NCBI GenBank assembly: GCA_036971615.1 | Contig: JAYKKR010000001.1 | Span: forward strand, 124,001 to 188,000 | Length of the DNA: 64,000 bases | DNA from: Amyloporia xantha | Taxonomy: Eukaryota > Basidiomycota > Agaricomycetes > Polyporales > Adustoporiaceae | Direction: 5' to 3' | Shown here: positions 11,340-20,768 of the stretch, in pieces | Numbering within the stretch: position 1 is the stretch's first letter | Layout: each line of letters starts with the position of its first letter | The notes under the pieces: generated by a model | Told to the model about the DNA's origin: nothing | The model's database searches: none | The model's input: the letters and a program-made list of their open reading frames with translations, nothing else | Program-made: the position numbers and the translations under genes

Positions 11340-12558
11340 ACTAAGGGCCTACTCGGCTGCGCAGCCTGGGCAAGCGTCCGCCTGGTCTGCCCAAACGGAC
11401 GTCTTGCAAGGCGGGGCACGTGAGGCGTCGAAAGCTGCCTTGTCACGTAGTAACCAGTCTAGTCACTCAGATGTCACATCTTGGTCAGCGAGGAGCGGTG
11501 ACAAGTCTGTCGCATGCGAGACGGCGACAAGGCTACATAGCTGTTCAAAACATTCGGAAAGACCTTCTGAATGTCATATCATTCAAGCCATAGCTAGATA
11601 GCAATATATCTACTATACCCACAAACATATATGTCATTTAGGAGGTCATTCCTATGATAATATTTTGCAGTAACTCATTGTAGATAATGGCCTTCTTTCC
11701 CGAGTGTTCAATGTAGCATCTATTAGGCACCAGCTGTGATACAGACCCTATGTAAGGTCTAATACAAGGTCCATAATAATAGGCTACCGTATGCAGTTGC
11801 CACGCCTGAATTTAAGATAGCACCCTTTCAGAGTCAGATATCAATCATCCTACGTATGTATATGGCCTACATTGGGCGGCCCGGGCGATAGCCACATTGA
11901 GTGACAATGCGTGACGGCCTCCCAAAGCCAGGCGGCGCAGGACCCCGGCGAATCCCCCAAGAGCCTCGATCCCATTTGGTCCGAAAATCGGCCAAAATTT
12001 CGAAAATGTTCGATCCAAAAGGCCGAATTTGGGGGGCGTAGGTCGAAATGTTCGGTGCCATAACGGTCCGAAATGTACCCCTCAGCCCGCATGTCCAATC
12101 CTATCAGGGCCGAAATCCGGCCAGTCCTGGCGCGGAAATGGACAGGCCGGTCAAGCCGACGGGCATCTCCTCAGACGCCTCTTCGGTCCCCTGCCGAATG
12201 CTCTTCCGTGATCCAGATGGCGTGCAGACGGCGCCGAACAATTCCAGCACCGCGCGATGAGCAGATCGGCCTTTTTGCGAGGCTTTAGCGATTTTAAGAG
12301 GTTCGATCCCATTTGGGGCCGAAATTAGGCCTTTTGCCGCGAGGTTATGTGCCCAAAGTCCGAATTGGGCGTCTGGCGAGGTCCGAACGAAGGACGATTT
12401 GGGATCGAGGCTCTTGGGGGATTCGCCGGGGTCCTGGCGGCGCAACCGAACGCACGCCTTCGAGCCCGGCGGAAACCGAGACCGGACGTCCGAAGCGTAC
12501 GCCTTCATTTTGGCAGGGCCGGTCTGCCAAAGCCGCGCAGCCGAGTAGGCCCTAAGTA
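11340..12558. mobile_element. Candidate non-autonomous element bounded by ~30-bp inverted repeats
   Basis: The sequence at 11340-11369 (CTAAGGGCCTACTCGGCTGC...) recurs in reverse complement at 12529-12558, about 26 of 30 positions matching. The interior has an AT-rich left part and an unusually GC-rich right part (from about 11876), unlike its surroundings. It contains a further 36-bp perfect inverted repeat and direct near-repeats starting GATCCCATTTGG at about 11967 and 12306. The longest internal frame (163 codons, 12104-12595, minus) resembles nothing I know. No transposase is visible. It abuts a truncated phosphotransferase pseudogene. No clear target-site duplication was found, so its class is open. 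Confidence 0.45.
11939..12435. repeat. 36-bp perfect inverted repeat, 425-bp spacer
   Basis: The 36 nt at 11939-11974 (beginning AGGACCCCGGCGAATCCCCC) occur exactly as the reverse complement at 12400-12435. A cruciform or long RNA hairpin could form. The arms are GC-rich and lie inside the candidate element at 11340-12558. Confidence 0.75.
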
Positions 12559-12696
12559 CAGCGGTCAGCCTCTGCTTGATCTCTCTTCGGGTCACCCTGA
12601 TATCATTACCAGCTTGAAGTGATTCTTAGTAGCGCAAGCGCTGAACCTTGAGCGATCATAACGGACTGTCGCCTCCCAAGTCGCGACATCTGCTAA

Positions 12697-13670
12697 CTCT
12701 CAATATGGGAAGAGTATCATACTGGTGTGAAGGCGTCCCTCAAGAGCACACATGAGATTCACCATATCAACGTCCATGACGCGTATGCAGGACAGCTTTT
12801 CGTGGGAGATTTCTCTGGACTGGTCGAGGGCATCCTGATGATTGTTGTAATCTACGCTATCTCTGGCATTTTTGGTAATGCTTTCCACCATTTTTCATGC
12901 CGACGCTCTGCTAATCGTGGCAGCTCAATTTACAGGACCATCTTCTTGCAATACCCCCCTCCTCATATTCACAGGGCTGGCGAGAATCCCCACTATTTGG
13001 CAGAGAATCCCGAACATCGGACTGAGTGAAACATTCATGGTCTTTGGCGCGTCCGTTCTAGCATTCTTGCCAGGTACGAGCATCTTCCGTACTGTGAAAG
13101 GCAGTGTGGTCTCATATCGGTCCCAGCTACTTCGACGTCTTCAACTCGCGAATCGCAAGCCATCAGCACTCCTTCTACCTCTCTTCCTCCAGGCACCCTT
13201 CCCGATCTCGTCGCGCTTGAGCTCACCTGGCTCAGTGCACCATCGTTCCGGGAGTCGACCATCCTGCATTCGCCGCTGTTCATGCCGTTCCTGTGTGCGT
13301 GGGGTCTCCAATTCGCAAACCAGGTATCGCGCATGATCCTAGTGCATGTTACGAAGCAGCCGCTCCCGCGCTGGGACTTGAAGTGGGTATGGAGCGTCGT
13401 CGGCACGATGGACGCGAATCTGCCGTTGTTGCTGGACCGGTACTGCCGTCTTTCCCCTTTCCCACATGAAATTGAGACTGATTTCGGTTTTCCTTTTTGC
13501 CTACCTTGTGTGCTGACAGACCGTCGCTGATGCGGTCGTCATTCCAGAATACGGCGATGTTCGTCTATCTGACGCTGGCGGCCGCGTCCCTCTCGTATGT
13601 GCGCTTCTGGCCGCTTGTGTTTCGAATAGCGACGATCGTCGGCCGGGCGTTGGTCAAGTCAAAGCGATAG
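12697..13670 (+). pseudogene. CPT1/EPT1-type aminoalcohol phosphotransferase, 5'-truncated and frameshifted copy 1
   Basis: Conserved pieces of a cholinephosphotransferase/ethanolaminephosphotransferase are recognisable in order. They are WEEYHTG (12706-12726), then after an intron QLFVGDFSGLVEGILMIVVIYAISGIFG, PLLIFTGLARIPTIWQRIPNIGL, LTWLSAPSFRESTILHSPLFMPFL, MILVHVTKQPLP, DANLPLLLDR, and after a further intron SSFQNTAMFVYLTLAAASLSYVRF up to a TAG at 13668-13670. The N-terminal half with the DGxxAR catalytic motif is missing. An in-frame TAA at 12694 lies directly upstream, and the first exon borders the GC-rich element. Between 13120 and 13210 the conserved segments fall in different frames. 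It therefore cannot encode an active Kennedy-pathway enzyme. Confidence 0.7.
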
Positions 13671-13945
13671 GAGGAGAGAATGTGTCGGATACTATACTGA
13701 GTCAGCGAAAGCTGAAGTATGTATCTACTCTACTCACAGGACACTGAACGAAGAATGCAAGAAAGTATCAGATCAATATATAGCATAAATATTTCTCTCC
13801 AGGAGTACAGTTCGAGATGCTTGGACACGAAATCCACAAACACACAGAATAGATAAATACCTAGATAGATTATTTCGTTAGGGAATGGGTCGGGACAGGA
13901 GCGAGATTCATACCAAGAAATAAGACTCTTCTGTGCTCCGCTCCC

Positions 13946-15675
13946 TCAGGCCTCTACTGCAGCTACATCCGCCGAATCTGCTCTGTGGAGCACGTGTGTT
14001 TCGCCCAGCATTTCGAGTTCGACGCCGTCGTCCTCATCTCCCCTGTTCCCGCCATCCTCCCCAGCTGTACCCACAGGCGCATCTTCATCATCTGCGGCAT
14101 CAGATGCTGAGACGTGATTAGTACCCTCTAACAAAGATGCAACTTCAGGGGCAAACTCGGCGCTGGATATCCACGAGTGCGTCGGGCCGATATCGCCTGA
14201 ACGAATGAAAGATGGTGTTTCGGACTGGGAGCCTGCGTTCACAGCAGAGTCGGCGGCTTTCCGGATGTGTAATAGGAAACGGGAGGTGAGGACGGACGAA
14301 ATTCTGACAAGTTGAGGTTAGATGGGTAGAGGGAATTCAATAACGAACAGACGGAGAGATAAAATCCGCAAGGCCTATCGAGGCCTGCATCCATTCATGT
14401 CATGAGCATTCTTCACATAATGAATTTGAGCAGATCAGCGTACCTCGGTAGCCACAGAAAGAACAATGTCCATGATATTGAATATCGTGAGAGCTCTGTA
14501 CAGCCTCGAAGCATCAGCTACTGTGCGCGAAATGCCATTCACAATTATCCCTACACAAATAAAAGAGTGCCTGTAGGGTGAAGGGAGAAACCGAAGTCAG
14601 CTCCGAACATAATGGACATTTTCATTACTTCACCATCTTGAACCATTACTGTGGCGATTTTCGGCTTCACGTAGGACCCTTGTGAAATGGACAGTACGAA
14701 GTGTGATCTGAGGTACCACCAAGTCACAACAACGACTAGTAGATCTGATGCTAGTAGAGCTCCGCGAGAGGCGAACAACGCTGCGGTACAGTTGGCATTC
14801 AGTGCAGAAGTCAAGGATCAGTGCGAGCATCGATATCACCTCTATAAAATGGAATATCGCAGTGTCAGTCATCAACAAACAATCAGTGTGATTCCCAAGT
14901 AATTACGCGTTGAAAGTCGCATTGGTCACATTGATTTTTCCGAGGCACAAATCCAATCGATAGTTGCCATGAAGAGCGAGGGAAATGGGAAGGGGGCTTT
15001 CTCGAGTGTATACGAACTGTCGAAGGTATCATTTAGCGGACCTATGACATTCTGCGATAGCGTGAAAGATGTGCACCAAATTTGTGCCCACAGGTACCAT
15101 ACCCAACGCTAGAGTAGGCACTACCAGCCACCGGGTTCCTCCACTGACGGCGTGCACGCGAAGGGCTGCGACCACTTTCTCCGGATGATGAGCAGAGTAC
15201 ATTGACACTGTCTACGAGCCTTACCAGCAGATATGCACACAGTCAACAGGCCGATAGTAGCATTGGTGTAGGTGATGGCTCCACAGCTAGATAGCCTATC
15301 ATTGCAATATGAGACGTTTGTGACAGCAGTAATGAATACTACTTGACCTCTGTAAATCAAGAAATGAGGACATGAGCCAGCAGTGTGAATTGTGACGAGC
15401 CTCTTACTAATAATTTGCTGTTGAGCAAAGTTGTCAATATCTGGACAATAGCGAACACAATCAAGAGCAGTCGATTCGACAGCAGCAAGGCGGAAGCAGT
15501 TAATTTGCGACACCAGATTAGCTGTATCTCGTCCCACATGATCAACGTCCAGTCGTATATGATCAGTGCTGTGAAAACATAGAGCTGTATGAGTCATTTG
15601 GGAATGAAATTGTGATTATAAGGGAGGTTCACCAGCGATCGCTATTTCGCAGTAATTCGCTACGATGCTTGTCAT
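13946..15675 (-). CDS. DUF6533-type multi-pass membrane protein (gene or recent pseudogene)
   Basis: The N-terminus is clear: exon 15675-15633 (MTSIVANYCEIAIA) joins at 15568 to ALIIYDWTLIMWDEIQLIWCRKLTASALLL, the DUF6533 signature of basidiomycete membrane proteins. It is followed by the helix RLLLIVFAIVQILTTLL. Further segments typical of the family follow: SCGAITYTNATIGLLTVCISA, TRWLVVPTLALGMVPVGTNL, ALLASDLLVVVVTWWYL, RLYRALTIFNIMDIVLSVATE, and a last exon (~14305-13946) SSVLTSRFLLHIRKAADSAV with an acidic tail. I could not find a splice pair that keeps frame between about 15430 and 15300, so one junction may be broken. Function is unknown; the proteins are GPCR-like in topology. Confidence 0.55.
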
Positions 15676-16654
15676 GATATGAATATCACACATACAATGA
15701 CAGCTGAACGTTCGGACTCACACGCCTCCAACAATATCGACAATCTCTGCTTCTTGCCATCCTCCAGTATCGGACATAATGTAGACGACAGTGAACGACG
15801 CTGGACGGAGAGTGGTGCGAGATCCGCTCGACACAAGTGGGATGTTTATATAATCCCCTTGGATGTGCAAAATGAATATATGAGGAAGGTATACCACTTC
15901 GTAGAAATTGCTGAACAGTGAATCACACCTTTGATCTCCCCGTTGTTCCATCCGGACACGTACACAGGTAGGCTTCTCTGCGCTGTCATCGGTGTTGTGA
16001 AGATATCGGCGAGGGCAGCGCATCTTGAGCAATCAGAAGAATCAGCATTCGATTCGTGTGCGCCCTCTGTTTCGAAAAGCAAATAGCAACGACCATGCTG
16101 CACTTCGATGCGATTTGTGCGCCGAGCTGACTTGTGAGCTCATTTCATACACCGAGGTTGACCACTCACGCATGAGACATAGGGACGAAGGACCCAGACG
16201 AGACACCGTCTGCAACCCAGAACTTACCTCGAGCTAGACGAAGTGCAAACACATCTGTCCGTTTCTCCAGGTACGGAGCTGCTGTCTCATTCACGTCTGT
16301 CAGCAAATATCACCGCGCGTGAGGTGACCTAATGCGAGGAATTTGTTTTGTTCAATACACACTGCAAACGATACTGCCTGTGTGTGAACAATGATTATCA
16401 GTGCATACTACACCGCGCCGGTTTGAAGACGGAACAGTATATGCACGATGAGCTGTATGGGAAGACGGGAAGTGAATGCATATGGAACGCGCCTAGATAG
16501 AGCCAGGAGCAATAATTAGATAGGTCATCTTTTCGGCTTACTCAGCCGAGCTGGATGAGCAGACTAGATGGTCCAGTACTTGCACGACGAGACGTAATCC
16601 GAGGATATTCAAAGGCTTACACAGCGTCCGTGTCGATGTACCGGAAACGCGGTA
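15676..16654. other. No gene recognised
   Basis: Short overlapping frames on both strands, none longer than 104 codons and none matching a family I know. Probably decayed sequence at the start of the pseudogene and repeat block. Confidence 0.4.
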
Positions 16655-16800
16655 AAGCGTCCGCTGCGATGGCCATCCTATCACCTCGATATGAGCCGAC
16701 ATACCATCATGCCGTCCTCAGTTTGAAGAACAGGAAACTCGCGCCAAGGAAATGCCACTGAGGGATTTACCGCCCAAAAGTTGCGAGGCAGATTCACTGA
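16655..16800. repeat. Diverged direct repeat, copy 1 (partner at 19580-19735)
   Basis: Shares with 19580-19735 the blocks GCCATCCTATCACCTCGATAT, CATCATGCC, TTGAA.A.CAGGAA.CTCGCGCCAA and CTGAGGGATTTACCGCCCAAAA, followed by GCGAGGCA and TTCACTGAAATGCTG or a near match. A small deletion and scattered substitutions distinguish the copies. It does not translate into one conserved frame in both copies, so it reads as a duplicated non-coding or dead-gene segment. Confidence 0.7.
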
Positions 16801-16904
16801 AATGCTGCGTGAAGTCGCAGACCCAGTTGTTCGGAGTGCGCTCTGATTCCCACCTACCTTAATGTTCTCAGCTCGCGAGTGGCGAGCTGTCAGAACACAT
16901 TCGT

Positions 16905-17459
16905 ACCGCTCTTCCTCCTGCCAGTGCTCCCGTTTCCGACATCTGTCGCGCTCGAACTCATGTAACTCAGTGCCCTGTCGTTCCGGGATTTAACAGTTCT
17001 GCACTCGCCGCTGTTCATGTCGTTCCTGTGCGCGCGGGGTCTGCAGTTCGCGAATTAGGTCCCGCGCATGATCCTAGTCCATGCCGTTTCCCGTGGTGAG
17101 ACTCGATGTGTGTGTAGAGCACCATCGTCGCGGTGGATGCGAATCTGTCGCTGTTTCTTGATGATACACTCGGCATTACATTTCCCCTTGAGAGTAATGC
17201 CGGTTTTGTCTGGATTACTCTGGTGCTGACAGACCGCCGCTGATCCAGTCGTCATTCCAGAATACGGCGCTGTTCGTCTATCTGACACTGGCGGTCGCCT
17301 TTATCTCGTATGCGCGCTTCTACACGCTGGTCATCAGGGACATCACGAATTACCTGGACATCGCGTGCTTCACACCGCGGCAGAGGGACCGGGCGGGGAC
17401 TCGGAGTGGGTCGAGGTCTCCTCGGTGGATCCCCGAAGTATCTCTCGTTGTGCTACAGT
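16905..17459 (+). pseudogene. CPT1/EPT1-type phosphotransferase C-terminal remnant, copy 2
   Basis: Parallels copy 1 (12697-13670) over the last ~170 codons: FLPVLPFPTSVALEL, then LSFRDLTVLHSPLFMSFLCARGLQFAN, PRMILVHA, and after an intron-like gap SSFQNTALFVYLTLAVAFISYARFY. It has an in-frame TAA after VALELM and a TAG after LQFAN, so it is dead. Its C-terminal part is open and extends longer than in copy 1 (to about 17459). The N-terminal two thirds are absent. Confidence 0.7.
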
Positions 17460-17543
17460 AGGTATCGCACCGGGAGATAGATAGAGATGCGGCACTTACG
17501 CACATTATATCATTCAGTGTGATAGTAGGAATACTCCTCGTGT

Positions 17544-18393
17544 GCTACATCAGAAAAAATGAAATCATCTTATAAGTGATTTTGGCAAATTTTCGTTTAT
17601 AAGTCACATACACCACTCCACGAAGATGTTATAAGATTGCTGTAAGATGGCTACAACATGCCAGAATTCGTTAGAGGACATTGTGAGACAACCATTGGTA
17701 TAGTTAGAATACACCGTAATGTGTTAAACCAGACTTAGGACTATGATATCACACTCTCCAAACACTCTCCGTGAGAAGTGGAAAGGCATTATATCAGTGT
17801 TATTATGGTGCTTTACGAGTAGTACATAATACTTATCACCACTTGTTGCACGCAGGTGGCGCGGCCTATGGTCACGGCCATTGCCGGGAGGTGGCGCATC
17901 GGTGGCTTACGGTGGCGTTGGAGGACTTCGCTATAAGACATGACGTTCTTCTGCATTTATTGCCCCTTTAGTGTAGCAGTAAGAAACTAGGGCTTGAGAA
18001 ATAACCTGATGACCCGTGTTCAAACCTCTGAGTGAGCGTGATGAATTGAATATGTGAGATTAAATGTAAGTACTCAGAGACCCCGGAACCACTTCCAAAA
18101 CGGGTAGAAAGCGTGAAAAGCAGATAAAGGGAATACCGGAGAAATTGGGGAGATGCGCGGAAATAGAGTTTTCGGCCTCCTTGCCAAAATCACTCATAAT
18201 TTGCTGCTCGCATCTTATAACATAGCTAAAACACGCTGGTGTTCTTGCTATAAGCGTGTTGTAAATGTTCGTGAATGTTGGTGTTAGTGTCATAAGTAGT
18301 TACAATAGGTCAAATATATTTTCACATCTTACGGTTCGTATAGCTACTTATACGAACTTATGAGCTGCGTTCCACTTTTTCTGATGTATGTAG
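17544..18393. repeat. Candidate MITE-like element with imperfect terminal inverted repeats
   Basis: GCTACATCAGAAAAAATGA at 17544-17562 is matched in inverse at about 18372-18393 (CACTTTTTCTGATGTATGTAG). Short palindromic TTATAAG/CTTATAA words recur on both sides (17569, 17630, 18212, 18253, 18349), and CCAAAATCACT at about 18184 mirrors AGTGATTTTGGC at 17576. It contains no coding frame above 77 codons. No target-site duplication is obvious, so the borders are uncertain. Confidence 0.35.
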
Positions 18394-19272
18394 TAGTATG
18401 CCGAATCGCCAACCTCGCTGCTTCTCGTTCTCCATGCTCTACGTACTGTACCTCACCATAGCTAACTACACGAGGCTTTGTATCCTTCATTGGTGATCTG
18501 CGTGAGCTGAGATATCATCCTCATGATAAACAACTGTTGATTTTTCCTACATATCTCACAATCGATACATGATGTACTAGGAAGACACTGATTTTGAGCC
18601 TCTTCCTTTGCTGCCTCAGCTCTCATCCTGGTGCCCTAAAGACTCACACTCCCTGGATAACATGACCATGTATATCTCAAGTTTTGATACATCCAGAGTA
18701 CAATACACCTCAGTGGCCCTGAGTGGACCGATCATAGACAAAGAGTTCACGGTGGCTATTATTGCGGAACGTCTTAGGAGGACTCAGATTTTTGTATCAA
18801 GAGATCGTGTGAACGTAGAGGAACAGCGTCGCGTGTGGAAGTGTAGAACTTGGACGCAGTATCTTTAGGGTTGACGATAGGGCTATTCGGAGACGAATGG
18901 AACATCCGGTATCATAGAGGAGCTTTTATAGTGAAATACACAGAAAACCATGGTGTCAGCAAGCTTGTGGGCAACCAGAAATACATGGTCTGGCAAGGCA
19001 GGGCCAGGCAGGCTCGCGACAGTCGAAGAGAGACGGCGATGCGAGATAGCTCATATCGTTCAGAACCACATCGCGTGACGGACGCGACTTCGGCGGCTAC
19101 GCACGCTACGGCTAGTAGCTCATAGTGAGATATCCACTTTATCTCGAAATATGGCGATATTGCGCAGGGCGCATAGGCAATGCATACTACAGGTGCGACT
19201 AATGGATCTACATGTACGATGAAGTCTCACCCCGCGTATCCTTGTCGGTGAAAGTTAGCCAAAAACGCAGTG

Positions 19273-19405
19273 ACTGTTTTTGATTTATTGTACGATGGCT
19301 TTTCCCGTAATTCATGAACTATCTTTATCATATTTGCTAGTACTGTTTTTTATTTATTATACGATGGCTTCTCCCGTTATTCATGAACTATCTTTATCAT
19401 GTTTG
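19273..19405. repeat. 69-bp tandem duplication
   Basis: Two adjacent units of 69 bp: unit 1 19273-19341, unit 2 19342 to about 19405. They share ACTGTTTTT.ATTTATT, ACGATGGCTT.TCCCGT and ATTCATGAACTATCTTTATC, with about five substitutions over 64 compared positions. Non-coding. Confidence 0.8.
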
Positions 19406-19579
19406 AACTGCTCCTATCTGCGATCTCTGAGGTGACGAAACGCTTCATCGAGCTGGGCAACAACAGACTCACCACGGCGGGACGGCGACTCGGCGAGTTT
19501 CAAGGGGGTATCAAATTAGAGCGCTGGCTGTCTGGCTATACAGAGTCCGTGGAACCATCAGAGGCGAGGTAAGCATCCA

Positions 19580-19735
19580 TTGCGATAGCCATCCTATCAC
19601 CTCGATATCAGCCAACGTGCTATCATGCCATTCTTCAGCCTCAGATGAGTTTGAACAGCAGGAACCTCGCGCCAAAGAAATGCTACTGAGGGATTTACCG
19701 CCCAAAATTCGCGAGGCAATTTACTGAAATGCTGC
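19580..19735. repeat. Diverged direct repeat, copy 2 (partner at 16655-16800)
   Basis: See the partner copy. Here the repeat follows a stretch (19400-19575) that reads as a plausible peptide (SEVTKRFIELGNNRLTTAG...) but then hits stops. The shared segment may be the tail of an old gene copied along with its 3' flank. Confidence 0.7.
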
Positions 19736-20768
19736 GGTATTCAGACCGACCGTGAAGTTACAGACGTGATTGCAGGTTGGAGTATGCTCTCCTCCAGTGT
19801 GATGTCGGATGTTAAGACCATCAGGGGATGCCTACGAGCGACTGCGTCAGAGACTCTGTAAAGGCCTGCGGGGACATGGTGGCACTTATCGGAAGGTCGC
19901 GCAGCGGATGCGCAGAGAGAAAATGATTATTTAATCACGGCTCAAGACTACTCGACTGCGACCAATTGGTTTCCAGACTTCCAGTCCGCCGCTGTCCGCC
20001 GTCTGTTTTAAGACGCACGTGCGTGTGACGTAACGCGACGGGGCACGCGAAGATCCTCGACATCAAAGACGACGGATGTTGCTTCGTGCACAAGCTAAAG
20101 TCTTTTTCGTTTCCTTACATTCTGTACATATTCTACACTTTGTTCAGCTTGTACGACGATGGGCTACATATCTCCTCATGCTCTCGAAAACTTGCGAAAA
20201 TACGCGTACAAAGGCGTCGACAAGTGAGCCTTACTTTTTGGTGTAGGTCTATGTTTGCTGGTCACCGAGCATAAACTATCTTCGCCTAGGTCACTCACCT
20301 CGAGATACATTCTACAAACTTCTGGGACCTGGTTCCTGACAATGTGGCTAGCATAGGTTGCGTCAGATATGGCGACAGGTACCATATGCACGTCTACAAT
20401 TCAAATTCATTCAGCGTCGTTATGCATACAATATGGAATATCCTGCTCGACTTCACAGATTGTTCTCCGGCTAGCTGGATGATGGTTGAGATTAGTGTCC
20501 GTGATTGCAGTAATGTGGGACAGTGTAGGTATACTACGGAGTGCACATACGAAATGTCCAGAAATCGAGCACGTAAATGCTCGTGATCGTACACAAGGGT
20601 CGTGGAACTGCGAGAACACGGAGTAACGAGTAAAAAAGCGGTCCATGCGTAATTTCGATAAAGAGAGGTGTAAACGATAAAATCAGTCAGAAAGAGGGCA
20701 TTAAATCCAGAAGTCTGTAGGAGGTCCACAAACAGTCATGCAAGATCAAATATACATGGCGAGAATGC
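19736..20768. other. No gene recognised downstream of the chitin synthase
   Basis: AT-rich, with frames up to 111 codons overlapping on both strands. No domain recognised. It includes the 3' flank of the chitin synthase gene, whose stop is at 20769. Confidence 0.4.

Noticed and set aside
12104..12595. 163-codon minus-strand frame inside the GC-rich element
   Set aside because: Lies across the 36-bp inverted repeat, is Arg/Ser/Pro-rich from base composition, and matches no transposase or other family I know.
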